DNA of 64,000 bases from Cnuibacter physcomitrellae (GTDB lineage Bacteria; Actinomycetota; Actinomycetes; Actinomycetales; Microbacteriaceae). A program made the translations under genes and the position numbers. The stretch lies in the NCBI RefSeq assembly GCF_014640535.1, contig NZ_BMHD01000001.1, positions 1,676,214 through 1,740,213 on the forward strand, written 5' to 3'. Shown here piece after piece: positions 16,898 to 25,013 of this stretch; positions within the stretch are counted from its first letter, which is position 1; each line of letters opens with the position of its first letter. Below the pieces are notes generated by a model that saw nothing but the letters and a program-made list of their open reading frames with translations, had not been told where the DNA came from and made no database searches.

Positions 16898-17236
16898 TCA
16901 GGTGGTGACGTGGGCCAGCGCTGCGTCGGCGGTCTCGGGCCAGAGGTCGGAGCGGTCGAGCGGGACGGCGACCCAGTCCTTGAAGGAGCGTCCGCTCAGT
17001 CCCGGGTCGAACAGGTCGGCCCCCTCGATCTCCAGCGCCGCGGCATGCTCAGGCGTGGACGCGCCCAGCTTGAATCCGACGGCGTCGTGGCTGAGAGCGG
17101 CGAACATCGTGCCGCCGAGCTTGAGGATGGGGCGACCCATCATCATGCCCCGCTCGACGGGCACACCTGCGTCGAGGAGCTCATCCGCCAGACGCGCGAA
17201 CTCCCGCTCCGCGTCCTCGGAGTTGAACCTCCCCAT
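16898..17236 (-). CDS. TfoX N-terminal-domain-like protein
   Basis: This 112-aa single-domain protein has the pattern of small TfoX_N/YjbR-like proteins: MMMGRPILKLGGTMFAAL, then DAVGFKLG, and a C-terminal FKDWVAVP. In other bacteria the TfoX N-terminal domain occurs in competence regulators and in many small stand-alone proteins of unknown role. No catalytic motif is visible. The ATG at 17236 is preceded at 6 nt by CAGGAT, a weak match to the hexamer seen before other genes here. Function unassigned. Confidence 0.65.
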   Translation of the reverse strand: MGRFNSEDAEREFARLADELLDAGVPVERGMMMGRPILKLGGTMFAALSHDAVGFKLGASTPEHAAALEIEGADLFDPGLSGRSFKDWVAVPLDRSDLWPETADAALAHVTT

Positions 17237-17284
17237 GGCCCGATCCTGCCACGCACGGCCCGACCGGGGGAAGCACCGAAGGAC

Positions 17285-18397
17285 TCAGGCGGGGTAGGCG
17301 CCGGTCAGCCGCACGGCACCGCCGTCGACTCCCTTCGCTCCCTGCTCGAAGTCGCCGTTCGGCAGCGGCGCCGTCGACACCTCGCCGACGGCCCAGCTGC
17401 GGATGCCCTCCGCCTCCAGTGCCGACGTCACGGCGGAGGCCTGCGCGGGGTCGACCACCGCGAAGAACCCGATCCCGAGGTTCCAGGTGGGTTCGGCGTC
17501 GGTGAGCGGAGTGCCCGCCCAGTCGGAGAGCACGCGGAACACCGGGGCGGGCGACCACGTGGAGCGGTCGAGCTCCGCCCAGGATCCACGCGGCAGCACG
17601 CGCGCGAGGTTCGCCGCGATGCCGCCGCCCGTGACGTGCGAGAGTGCGTGGATGCCGGCCCCGGAGGGCGACGCGAGCACCCGCACCAGCGGGCCCGTGT
17701 AGAGCCGCGTGGGCTCGAGCAGGGCGTCGCCGAGGGTGGCGTAGCCGGTCAGCTCGGGCACCGCATCGGTGTAGGAGGCGCCGCGGTCGGACACGATCTT
17801 CCGCACCAGCGAGTAGCCGTTCGAGTGCAGTCCCGACGACTCCAGCGCCAGCACGACGTCGCCGTGCTGCACGCGGTCGGCGCCGAGCAGCGCATCCGCC
17901 TCGACCGCGCCGACGGCCGCGCCGGCGACGTCGTAGTCGTCGGGCGCCATGAGCCCGGGATGCTCGGCGGTCTCGCCGCCGACGAGCGCCGTGCCCGTCT
18001 CGGCGCACGCGCGGGCGATGCCGCCGACGATCGCCGCGATGCGCTCGGGCACCACGTGGCCGCAGGCGATGTAGTCGGTCATGAACAGCGGCCTCGCCCC
18101 GACCACCACGATGTCGTCGACCACCATGCCGACGAGGTCCTGCCCGATGGTGTCGTGACGGTCGACGGCCTGCGCGATCGCGATCTTCGTGCCCACGCCG
18201 TCGGTCGAGGTGGCGAGCAGCGGCCGACGGAAGTCGCGCAGGGCCGAGGCGTCGAAGAGGCCCGCGAACCCGCCGACGCCACCCAGCACCTCGGGACCGT
18301 GCGTGCGCTGCACCGCCGACTTCATCAGCTCCACGGCGCGGTCGCCCGCGTGCGTGTCGACCCCGGCCTCGGCGTAGCTGCTGCTCATGCCACCCAT
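17285..18397 (-). CDS. purM: Phosphoribosylformylglycinamidine cyclo-ligase
   Basis: PurM (370 aa) closes the imidazole ring in the fifth step of purine synthesis, converting FGAM to AIR with ATP. Signature segments are YAEAGVDTHAGD at the N-terminus, TSTDGVGTKIAIA, DIVVVGARPLFMTDY, VGGETAEHPG, and the C-terminal VTGGGIAANLARVLP. Length is slightly above the usual 345 residues. Two ATG starts are possible (18397 and 18388). It runs opposite to purF, about 2.1 kb away, with six small genes between; in many actinobacteria the two genes are adjacent on the same strand. Confidence 0.96.
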   Translation of the reverse strand: MGGMSSSYAEAGVDTHAGDRAVELMKSAVQRTHGPEVLGGVGGFAGLFDASALRDFRRPLLATSTDGVGTKIAIAQAVDRHDTIGQDLVGMVVDDIVVVGARPLFMTDYIACGHVVPERIAAIVGGIARACAETGTALVGGETAEHPGLMAPDDYDVAGAAVGAVEADALLGADRVQHGDVVLALESSGLHSNGYSLVRKIVSDRGASYTDAVPELTGYATLGDALLEPTRLYTGPLVRVLASPSGAGIHALSHVTGGGIAANLARVLPRGSWAELDRSTWSPAPVFRVLSDWAGTPLTDAEPTWNLGIGFFAVVDPAQASAVTSALEAEGIRSWAVGEVSTAPLPNGDFEQGAKGVDGGAVRLTGAYPA

Positions 18398-18425
18398 TCT
18401 CGCGGATGCGCGGCTCGCGCCGCGA

Positions 18426-18752
18426 TCACAGGTCCGGGTCGAGGTCCGGCAGGGTCTCGTCGTCGGGGAGCACCCGGGCGGGTGAGTACTGGGCGGACCT
18501 GCGCCAGAGGTCGGCGAGGAAGTCGGAGACGTCGGGCTCGGGGAGGTCCGTGGTGATCGGCTCCGCGATGATCTGGCTCGCCGGCCCGATGACCGCCCGG
18601 CGCTCGCCGGCGACGCCGTTCACCTCGACCACAGGCAGGACGACCTGCTGCGCCTCCCCGTGCTGGGCGACCAGCGCTGCGAAGTCGAGGAGGGCGATGG
18701 CGGCGTCATCAGCCATCCGGAAGGACTCGTTCGCGAAGCTGACCCGGTGCAT
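18426..18752 (-). CDS. Conserved-looking protein of unknown function
   Basis: I do not recognise this 108-aa soluble protein. The ATG at 18752 is preceded by GGTGGGAG; the frame extends slightly upstream only through a TTG. Visible features are a start reading MHRVSFANESFRMADDAAIALL, a hydrophobic segment VVLPVVEVNGVAGERRAVI that looks like two beta strands, and an acidic C-terminal tail DDETLPDLDPDL. It lies 28 nt before purM in the same direction and may be co-transcribed with it. Confidence 0.6.
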   Translation of the reverse strand: MHRVSFANESFRMADDAAIALLDFAALVAQHGEAQQVVLPVVEVNGVAGERRAVIGPASQIIAEPITTDLPEPDVSDFLADLWRRSAQYSPARVLPDDETLPDLDPDL

Positions 18753-18791
18753 GCTCCCACCCAACGCCGACCGGCGCAGGATGCAACCCCC

Positions 18792-19139
18792 TCAGCGTGC
18801 GGAGAGCACGCAGAACTCGTTGCCCTCGGGGTCGGCGAGCACCACCCACGGCACGTCGTGCTGACCGATGTCGGCCCGGCTCGCACCGAGGGCGAGCAGC
18901 CGGTCGACCTCGGCGGCCTGGTCGTCGGGCACGAAGTCGAGGTGCAGGCGGTTCTTCCCGACCTTCTCCTCGTCGGTGTGCCCGAAGTACAGGGTCGGAT
19001 GCGCGCCCTCCGCGGGCGCGATCTCGAACCCGTCCTCGTCGCGGCCCACCTCCACCCAGCCCAGGGCTCGGAGCCACCATCCGCCGAGGGCGATCGGATC
19101 CCGCGAGTCGACGACGACCTCTTCCCAGTGCAGCGCCAT
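18792..19139 (-). CDS. VOC (glyoxalase-like) family protein
   Basis: This 115-aa protein is a single vicinal-oxygen-chelate domain: HWEEVVVDSRDPIALGGWW at the start, HLDFVPDD in the middle and a C-terminal VVLADPEGNEFCVLS, the typical ending. Such proteins may be lyases, dioxygenases or resistance proteins; nothing here decides which. The ATG at 19139 is chosen because TACGCT ends 6 nt before it; the longer frame to 19202 would read through that promoter. Confidence 0.83.
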   Translation of the reverse strand: MALHWEEVVVDSRDPIALGGWWLRALGWVEVGRDEDGFEIAPAEGAHPTLYFGHTDEEKVGKNRLHLDFVPDDQAAEVDRLLALGASRADIGQHDVPWVVLADPEGNEFCVLSAR

Positions 19140-19145
19140 CTGCTC

Positions 19146-19151
19146 AGCGTA
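19146..19151 (-). promoter_or_regulatory. -10 element of the VOC protein gene, leaderless
   Basis: TACGCT (minus strand) ends 6 nt before the ATG at 19139. Confidence 0.55.
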
Positions 19152-19228
19152 GGACGGTCCGTTCCTTGCGACACGTCGGAAGGGGCATAGGGTGGCGGAC
19201 ATCGCCGACCCGGAGGGCCGATTCCGAC

Positions 19229-19555
19229 ATGGGCAAGTTCACGTACGACTCGACGCTCACCGTCGACTTCGACGATCGCACCCTCGCGCACCTGCAGCTC
19301 GTCATCGGCGCGAAGCTGCGGCGCGGCGAGTCGTTCTTCTTCTCCTGGAAGGACCCCGTGGAGATCGGAGACGGCCGCAGCATCCTGTGGATCTACCCGA
19401 CCGTGCCCGTCTACTTCAAGTTCTCCGGAGGACGTCCCCCGTCGATCAACCGGACCTGGATCGACGCGCTGATGACCACGGCCAACTCGCCTCAGGGCTT
19501 GCAGGTCATCGCGGAGCCGCCCGAGCGGCCGGCCGAGGAAGGGGCAGAGCTGTGA
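19229..19555 (+). CDS. Small Microbacteriaceae-type protein (DUF7882-like)
   Basis: The 108-aa protein begins MGKFTYDSTLTVDFDDRTLAHL, then LQLVIGAKLRRGESFFFSW, and continues with ILWIYPTVPVYFKFSGG and INRTWIDALM. From memory this is a family common in Microbacteriaceae (DUF7882), sometimes mislabelled as DNA ligase; no ligase motif is present. It is soluble and probably beta-rich. The stop overlaps the start of a 90-aa gene (GTGA), so the two form a small operon. Function unknown. Confidence 0.72.
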   Translation: MGKFTYDSTLTVDFDDRTLAHLQLVIGAKLRRGESFFFSWKDPVEIGDGRSILWIYPTVPVYFKFSGGRPPSINRTWIDALMTTANSPQGLQVIAEPPERPAEEGAEL

Positions 19556-19824
19556 AGCGCATCCACATCGGGTACGACGGGGTCCTGTACACCGCAGGAG
19601 CCCGCGACTACGAGGCGTTGAAGCGCACGGTCGAGGAGGCCCACCGCACCGGGACGGTGACGTGGATCACGGTGAACCACGGGGAGGGGCGACCCCAGCC
19701 GGTCGAGCTGCTCATCGCGCCGGGGATCCCGGTCGCGCTGCATCCGGTGGTCGAGGACGAGCCGGACGACGCCGGGTCCGATGACGCCCGATCCGACGAC
19801 GCCGGGCCCGAGGCCGCGGGCTAG
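19552..19824 (+). CDS. Small protein of unknown function coupled to the DUF7882-like gene
   Basis: This 90-aa protein starts at a GTG overlapping the previous stop. Residues 1-65 look like a small alpha/beta domain (IHIGYDGVLYTAGARDYEAL, then VTWITVNHG and ELLIAPGIPVALHPV). The last 20 residues are a repetitive acidic tail with three DDA units. It is not recognised. The fixed coupling to the DUF7882-like gene suggests the two proteins act together. Confidence 0.65.
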   Translation: MKRIHIGYDGVLYTAGARDYEALKRTVEEAHRTGTVTWITVNHGEGRPQPVELLIAPGIPVALHPVVEDEPDDAGSDDARSDDAGPEAAG

Positions 19825-19828
19825 GGCC

Positions 19829-20374
19829 TCACCAGTCGCTCGGCGCGGGCGCCTTCGTCGACGGCAGCGCGGTGTCGTCGCCCCACCGGCCGAGCCACTC
19901 CGGCATGCGACCGTCGTCGGGCGCCGGACCGGTGACCGCGACGAGGTCCTCCATCGGCACCACACCACCGCTCTTCCGCAGGAAGCGGCCGCGGATGTGG
20001 GCGCTCGCCCACACCTCGCCGTCGACCACCATGCGCTGCTCGATGTAGACGGAGCGCTGCCCGTATCCGGTCAGCCGCGTCTCGACCTCGAAGCGCTGCC
20101 AGAGCGTGAGCGATCGGCGGAACGTGATCGTCTCGGCCGCCACCACGGGATACCACCCGCGGCGCTGCAGGTCGCGCCACAGCCCGCAGCGCTGCAGGAA
20201 GTCGATGCGCGCCAGGTCGAGCACGGAGAAGTAGACGCCGTTGTTCATGTGCCTGTTGACGTCGAGGTCGGTCGGCAGCACGTGGAACGGCGTCCGTGTC
20301 ACGTCCCAGACGCCCACGCGGCGTCGGCGCGGACCGAGGACGAGCTGCAGCAGGGTGCGGAACAGGAAGTGCAC
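19829..20374 (-). CDS. Acyl-CoA thioesterase-like hotdog-fold protein
   Basis: This 181-aa protein has 4HBT-type hotdog features: DLDVNRHMNNGVYFSVLDLAR with the conserved D..NxHMNNG loop, then ETITFRRSLTLWQRFEVETRL and FLRKSGGVVP. The GTG at 20374 is supported by TACGAT ending 7 nt upstream. Related proteins hydrolyse acyl-CoA thioesters; the acyl group is unknown. The N-terminus (VHFLFRTLLQLVLG) is hydrophobic and might associate with the membrane. It diverges from purF. Confidence 0.8.
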   Translation of the reverse strand: MHFLFRTLLQLVLGPRRRRVGVWDVTRTPFHVLPTDLDVNRHMNNGVYFSVLDLARIDFLQRCGLWRDLQRRGWYPVVAAETITFRRSLTLWQRFEVETRLTGYGQRSVYIEQRMVVDGEVWASAHIRGRFLRKSGGVVPMEDLVAVTGPAPDDGRMPEWLGRWGDDTALPSTKAPAPSDW

Positions 20375-20381
20375 GACCGCG

Positions 20382-20387
20382 ATCGTA
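20382..20387 (-). promoter_or_regulatory. -10 element of the thioesterase gene, leaderless
   Basis: TACGAT (minus strand) ends 7 nt before the GTG at 20374 and decides that start over longer frames. Confidence 0.5.
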
Positions 20388-20489
20388 GGGAAACGACAGC
20401 CATGCGCGATCATCCGTTGCGGATCACCACAACCCGCGCCCGCGCTCGGTGGCGACGCGTGGAGCCGATCCCACAATGCGGGCGGCCGG

Positions 20490-20495
20490 TAGACT
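20490..20495 (+). promoter_or_regulatory. -10 element of purF, leaderless
   Basis: TAGACT ends 7 nt before the purF ATG at 20503. No ribosome-binding site precedes that ATG, which fits a leaderless message. Confidence 0.6.
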
Positions 20496-20502
20496 GGGCG
20501 AA

Positions 20503-21960
20503 ATGTGCGGCATCGTGGGCATCGTTTCGGCCGAGCCCGTCAACCAGTCGATCTACGACAGCCTCCTCCTCCTCCAGCACCGCGGCCAGGACTCGACGGG
20601 CATCGCCACCGCCGAGGGCAACATGTTCCACATGCACAAGGCCCGCGGGCAGGTGCGCGAGGCGTTCCGCACCCGCGACATGCGCAGCCTCCTCGGCACC
20701 ATGGGCCTCGGGCACGTCCGCTACGCGACGCAGGGCAAGGCCTCGGCCGAGCAGGAGGCGCAGCCGTTCTACGTGAACGCCCCCTACGGCATCATCCTCG
20801 TGCACAACGGGAACCTCACGAACACCCGTGAGCTCACGCGCGAGCTGTTCGACATCGACCGCCGCCATCTCAACACCACGTCCGACACCGAGCTGCTGCT
20901 GAACATCCTCGCGAACGAGCTCCAGCAGCAGGTCACCGGCGTCGCGCTCGACCCCGACCAGATCTTCACCGCCGTCGAGCGGGTGCACGAGCGGGTCGAG
21001 GGCTCGTACGCCACGATCGCGATGATCGCCGGCCACGGACTGCTCGCGTTCCGCGACCCGTACGGCATCCGCCCCCTGACCCTCGGTCGGCGGATGCTCG
21101 AGAACGGCTCCACCGAGTGGGTGGTCGCCTCCGAGTCGCTCGTGATGGAGAGCCTCGGCTACGAGATCGTGCGCGACGTCGAGCCCGGCGAGGCGGTCTT
21201 CGTGGCGATGGACGGCGAGATGGTGTCGCGCCAGTGCGCCCCGCGGCATTCCCTGATCCCGTGCTCGTTCGAGTACGTGTACCTCGCGCGCCCCGACTCG
21301 GTGATGTCGGGCATCTCCGTGTACGAGGCCCGGCTGAGGCTCGGCAACCGCCTCGCCGACACCGTGGCGCGCTACACGCCGATGGGCGACATCGACGTCG
21401 TGATGCCCATCCCCGACTCCTCGCGTCCGGCCGCCATGCAGGTGGCCCAGAAGCTCGGCGTCGAGTACCGGGAGGGCTTCTACAAGAACCGCTACGTCGG
21501 CCGCACCTTCATCATGCCGGGCCAGGCGGCGCGCAAGAAGTCGGTGCGCCAGAAGCTCAACGCGATGTCGACCGAGTTCAAGGGCAAGAACATCCTGATC
21601 GTCGACGACTCGATCGTGCGCGGCACGACCTCGAAGGAGATCGTCGAGATGGCTCGTCAGGCCGGTGCGAACAAGGTGACGTTCGCCTCCGCCGCTCCCC
21701 CGGTCCGCTTCCCGCACGTCTACGGCATCAACATGCCGTCGCGGCACGAGCTGGTCGCCCACGACCGCAAGATCCCCGAGATCGCCGCCGCGCTGGGGGC
21801 CGACAACCTGATCTACCAGGAGGTGGCCGACCTGGAGGCCGCCATCATCGAGGGCTCGTCTGTCGAGAGCCTCGAGATGAGCTGCTTCACCGGCGAGTAC
21901 GTCACGGGGACCGTCACGCCCGAGTACCTCGCCTGGGTCGAGGCGAACCAGCTGTCGTGA
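20503..21960 (+). CDS. purF: Amidophosphoribosyltransferase
   Basis: PurF (485 aa) catalyses the first committed step of purine synthesis, making phosphoribosylamine from PRPP and glutamine. The start is fixed by the catalytic Cys2 (MCGIVGIV), exposed after Met removal. The glutaminase domain continues with LLQHRGQDSTGIA and GHVRYATQG; the PRPP-binding motif is ILIVDDSIVRGTTSKEI, and FASAAPPVRFPHVYGINMP follows. Four Cys residues near the C-terminus (with MSCFTGEYVTG) fit an Fe-S-cluster-type PurF. The stop overlaps the deaminase start (GTGA). Confidence 0.97.
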   Translation: MCGIVGIVSAEPVNQSIYDSLLLLQHRGQDSTGIATAEGNMFHMHKARGQVREAFRTRDMRSLLGTMGLGHVRYATQGKASAEQEAQPFYVNAPYGIILVHNGNLTNTRELTRELFDIDRRHLNTTSDTELLLNILANELQQQVTGVALDPDQIFTAVERVHERVEGSYATIAMIAGHGLLAFRDPYGIRPLTLGRRMLENGSTEWVVASESLVMESLGYEIVRDVEPGEAVFVAMDGEMVSRQCAPRHSLIPCSFEYVYLARPDSVMSGISVYEARLRLGNRLADTVARYTPMGDIDVVMPIPDSSRPAAMQVAQKLGVEYREGFYKNRYVGRTFIMPGQAARKKSVRQKLNAMSTEFKGKNILIVDDSIVRGTTSKEIVEMARQAGANKVTFASAAPPVRFPHVYGINMPSRHELVAHDRKIPEIAAALGADNLIYQEVADLEAAIIEGSSVESLEMSCFTGEYVTGTVTPEYLAWVEANQLS

Positions 21961-22466
21961 GCGACGGAGCGGAGCCCTCGAGCACCGGGCTCTCCGACGC
22001 CGACCTCGCGCTGCTGCGCGAGAGCATCCGCGTCGCCGAGCGGTCGCGGGCCGCGGGCACGCATCCCTTCGGGGCTCTGGTGACGGATGCGTCGGGCACG
22101 ATCGTCGCCGAGGCGGGCAACGACTCGCTCCCGCCGGAGGGCGATCCCACCCGCCATGCCGAGCTCGTGGCCGTCGCCGCCGCCTTCCGCGCCCTCGGCG
22201 CCGAGGGGATGCGCGGCACCACGCTCTACACGAGCGCCGAGCCCTGCGCCATGTGCGCGGGCGCCGTCTACTGGACGGGGGTGGATCGCGTGGTCTACGC
22301 GCTCAGCGAGCGCCGGCTCCTCGAGCTGACCGGCGACCATCCCGAGAACCCCACGTTCTCGCTGCCGTGCCGCGAGGTGTTCGCCCGCGGCCAGCGGCCC
22401 ATCGCCGTCTCCGGGCCGCACCTGGAGGAGGAGGCCGCGGAGCCCCACCGGGGCTTCTGGGTCTGA
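21957..22466 (+). CDS. Nucleoside/guanine deaminase-like protein
   Basis: This 169-aa zinc deaminase has the cytidine/deoxycytidylate deaminase motifs HAELVAVAAA (zinc His and catalytic Glu) and EPCAMCAGAVYW (zinc Cys pair). The overall pattern (PFGALV, NPTFSLPCREVF) fits guanine or adenine-type nucleoside deaminases rather than TadA, though tRNA editing cannot be excluded. The GTG start overlaps the purF stop, so it is co-translated with the first enzyme of purine synthesis, which supports a purine salvage role. Confidence 0.85.
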   Translation: MSDGAEPSSTGLSDADLALLRESIRVAERSRAAGTHPFGALVTDASGTIVAEAGNDSLPPEGDPTRHAELVAVAAAFRALGAEGMRGTTLYTSAEPCAMCAGAVYWTGVDRVVYALSERRLLELTGDHPENPTFSLPCREVFARGQRPIAVSGPHLEEEAAEPHRGFWV

Positions 22467-22559
22467 CCTCGGAGCCCGACCCCGCCCGCAGCGTGAGCAG
22501 TGTGCCTCAGACGGGGCACACGCACAACCCCCCTGGGCCCGCATCCCCCGCGGATGTGA

Positions 22560-23339
22560 ATGGGGAGCGTGACCCCACTCCGCGCACACACGTCGTCATC
22601 CGGCCGTTCGACCCAGGCCACGAGCACGACACGGTCGAGTGATGAGCTCGCCCTGAGGAACCTGTCGCTCGCGGAATCCGTCGCCCGGCGGTACTACCGC
22701 CACGACGCCGCCCGGGACGAGGACCTGCTGCAGGTCGCCTACATCGGTCTGGTGAAGGCCGCGCGCCGGTACGACCCCGCCAAGGGCGACGCCTTCGCCG
22801 CGTTCGCGGTGCCGACGATCTCGGGCGAGATCAAGCGGCATCTGCGCGACAACGGCTGGTTCATCCGCCCGCCGCGCGCGGTGCAGGAGCTGCGGGCCCG
22901 GGTCCGGGACGCCACTCCGGAGCTGGTCCAGCGCCTCGGACGCGCCCCGGGCGCCGCGGAGATGGCGGTCGAGCTGGGTGTCACGACGGCGCAGGTCGAG
23001 GAGGCGGTGGCCTGCCAGCAGAACATCACCGCCGCGTCGCTCGACGTGCGGGTGGGAGCCGACCAGAACGACACGCTCGGCGACCTGATCGCCGACGAGC
23101 ACGACGACGCGCAGCGCAGCGAGGCGGCGGCGATCCTCTGGTCGGGCAGTCGCGCCCTGACCCCGCGGGAGCGCCGGGTGATGCAGCTGCGGTGGTTCGA
23201 GGACCGCACGCAGCAGGAGATCGCCCGCGAGATCGGGGTGACCCAGATGCAGGTGTCGCGCATCCTGTCGAAGACCCTCGACCGCCTCCGCGTCGCCATC
23301 GGCGTCGGGGCCGACGAGCAGACCGCCCGCACGGCGTGA
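22560..23339 (+). CDS. SigB/SigF-type alternative sigma factor
   Basis: The 259-aa protein has region 2 (EDLLQVAYIGLVKAARRYDP, then FAVPTISGEIKRHLRD), region 3, and region 4 (LTPRERRVMQLRWFEDRTQQEIAREIG with VTQMQVSRILSKTL). These match group 3 general-stress sigma factors of the SigB/SigF type. It would redirect RNA polymerase under stress. No anti-sigma or anti-anti-sigma gene is adjacent. The start is uncertain: the ATG at 22560 has no ribosome site, and a GTG three codons on is as likely. Confidence 0.9.
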   Translation: MGSVTPLRAHTSSSGRSTQATSTTRSSDELALRNLSLAESVARRYYRHDAARDEDLLQVAYIGLVKAARRYDPAKGDAFAAFAVPTISGEIKRHLRDNGWFIRPPRAVQELRARVRDATPELVQRLGRAPGAAEMAVELGVTTAQVEEAVACQQNITAASLDVRVGADQNDTLGDLIADEHDDAQRSEAAAILWSGSRALTPRERRVMQLRWFEDRTQQEIAREIGVTQMQVSRILSKTLDRLRVAIGVGADEQTARTA

Positions 23340-23360
23340 GCGCGCCGGGCGTCGCGGGCG

Positions 23361-24329
23361 CTAGGCGAGCAGGCGTCCGACCGCGGCGAGGACGTCGTCG
23401 GGCGTCACGGCGAGGATCGCCGGGTCCGGGTCGAGCGCGAAGGCGTCGCCGCGCCGCTTCGACTCGTCGGTGAGCACCACGTGCGGGCCGGGCGGCGGCC
23501 CCCAGTTCTGCGGGGACGCCGGACCGAACAGGACGACGGACGGGCGGCCGTAGGCGGACGCCAGGTGGGCCGCACCGGTGTCGGCCGAGACCACCACGCG
23601 GGCGTCCTCGATCACCCCGGCGAACTCCGCCAGTCCGAGCTCTCCCGCCAGCACCCGCGAGGCAGGCAGCCCGGCGGCGGCGGCGACCGCGAGCGCCCGC
23701 TCGCGCTCCCCTGAACTGCCGGTCAGGACGACGCGTTCACCGCGTGCCTCGAGGGCGCGGGCCACCACACCGAATCGCTCCACGGGCCACTGCCGGGAGG
23801 GGTAGAACGCCCCGACGTGGACCACCGCGGCCCCCACGACGTCGACCCGCTCGGCCGGAGAGAGCAGCGCCACGTCGTCGGCGTCGGCCGGGATCCCGTA
23901 CGCGGCGAGCAGCCGCACCCACCGATCGCGCTCGCCCAGCTCAGGCTGCCAGTCGGGCATCCTCGGGTCGCCCGCCACGAGGTCGTCGATCTCCGGGACG
24001 CGGTGGACGATCGACGACCGCGCCTGCAGCAGGTCGATGAGGGTCCGCGACTCCGGACCGCTCCCGTGGAGGTTAACCGCGATGTCGACCTCGCCGGGCG
24101 CGAGAGGCAGCGGATCGTCGAGACCGGGCGTGGGCAGCAGCTCGTCGACGCCGTCGACGAGGCGGACGATCGGTTCGAGCCAGCCCGGGACGGCCAGGAC
24201 GATCCGGTGCGCGGGGAACGCCCGGGCCAGCCCCTTCACCGCGGGCACGGCGACGAGGAGGTCGCCGAGCTTCAGGGTCCGGAGGGCGAGGAGGACGGGC
24301 CGATCGTCAGGCCACCGCGGAGAGGTCAC
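23361..24329 (-). CDS. Glycosyltransferase family 9 (heptosyltransferase-like) protein
   Basis: This 322-aa GT9-type protein has an N-terminal LALRTLKLGDLLVAVPAVKGL and the family C-terminal region: VVHVGAFYPSRQWPVERF, then VVSADTGAAHLASAYGRPSV with the conserved D(T/S)G..HLA, and LFGPASPQNWG. GT9 enzymes transfer heptose from ADP-heptose. It diverges from the gmhB operon across 117 nt and is one of three GT9 genes here. The GTG at 24329 sits against a GGAGGG run. Confidence 0.86.
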   Translation of the reverse strand: MTSPRWPDDRPVLLALRTLKLGDLLVAVPAVKGLARAFPAHRIVLAVPGWLEPIVRLVDGVDELLPTPGLDDPLPLAPGEVDIAVNLHGSGPESRTLIDLLQARSSIVHRVPEIDDLVAGDPRMPDWQPELGERDRWVRLLAAYGIPADADDVALLSPAERVDVVGAAVVHVGAFYPSRQWPVERFGVVARALEARGERVVLTGSSGERERALAVAAAAGLPASRVLAGELGLAEFAGVIEDARVVVSADTGAAHLASAYGRPSVVLFGPASPQNWGPPPGPHVVLTDESKRRGDAFALDPDPAILAVTPDDVLAAVGRLLA

Positions 24330-24446
24330 CCCTCCAGCATGGCCACATCGCCCGGCTCAGCCACCCCGGGGCCCGAGGTGGCCCCCGAGCAGAAGGAGTT
24401 CCCTCGCGAGGTTTGAGAAGCAGGAGAAGTGGGGACGAGCAGGAGT

Positions 24447-25013
24447 ATGACCGCTCTCCTCCGCGCCGTGCTCTTCGACCGCGACGGCACCCTCGTGGTC
24501 GACGTGCCCTACAACGGCGACCCGGAGGCGGTGGTCCCGATGCCCGGGGCCGCCGCGGCGATCGCGCGGTTGCGCGCGGAGGGCATCGCCGTCGGCGTGG
24601 TCTCGAACCAGTCGGGTGTGGCGCGCGGCCTGCTGACGCTCGAGGAGGTCGACGCCGTCAACGAGCGGGTCGACGAGCTCGTCGGCCCGTTCGACACCTG
24701 GCAGTGCTGTCCGCACGCGCCGGAGGCGCGGTGCACCTGCCGCAAGCCGCAGCCGGGACTCGTGCTGAGGGCCGCGCGCGCTCTCGGCGTCGACCCGACG
24801 GAGACGGCGGTGATCGGCGACATCGGAGCGGACGTGGGTGCGGCGACCTCCGCCGGGGCCCGCGCGGTGCTCGTCCCCACGCCGCTCACCCGGCAGGAGG
24901 AGATCGACGCGGCTCCCCTCGTGGCGGACGATCTCGCGGGCGCCCTCGACCTGCTCCTCGGGGCGCCGCAGTCCGACGCCGGCCGGGAGGACCACCCGGA
25001 GGCGGCCGCATGA
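24447..25013 (+). CDS. gmhB: D-glycero-manno-heptose-1,7-bisphosphate 7-phosphatase
   Basis: This 188-aa HAD-superfamily phosphatase has catalytic Asps in FDRDGTL (residues about 9-15), VVSNQSGV as motif II, and the zinc loop CCPHAPEARCTCRKP characteristic of GmhB and histidinol-phosphatase relatives, followed by VIGDIGADVGAA. It would remove the 7-phosphate in the ADP-heptose pathway. The ATG at 24447 follows an AGGAG run. It is the first gene of an operon that also encodes GmhA and an HldE-like protein, which supports the heptose assignment over HisB. Confidence 0.88.
   Translation: MTALLRAVLFDRDGTLVVDVPYNGDPEAVVPMPGAAAAIARLRAEGIAVGVVSNQSGVARGLLTLEEVDAVNERVDELVGPFDTWQCCPHAPEARCTCRKPQPGLVLRAARALGVDPTETAVIGDIGADVGAATSAGARAVLVPTPLTRQEEIDAAPLVADDLAGALDLLLGAPQSDAGREDHPEAAA

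Noticed and set aside
19229-19555. Annotation of the DUF7882-like protein as ATP-dependent DNA ligase
   Set aside because: The 108-aa protein has no nucleotidyltransferase KxDG motif or other ligase motif.
24326-24340. Four-codon ORF (ATG CTG GAG GGG TGA) overlapping the GTG start of the GT9 gene
   Set aside because: Far too short to claim as a leader peptide, and the bases double as the ribosome site.
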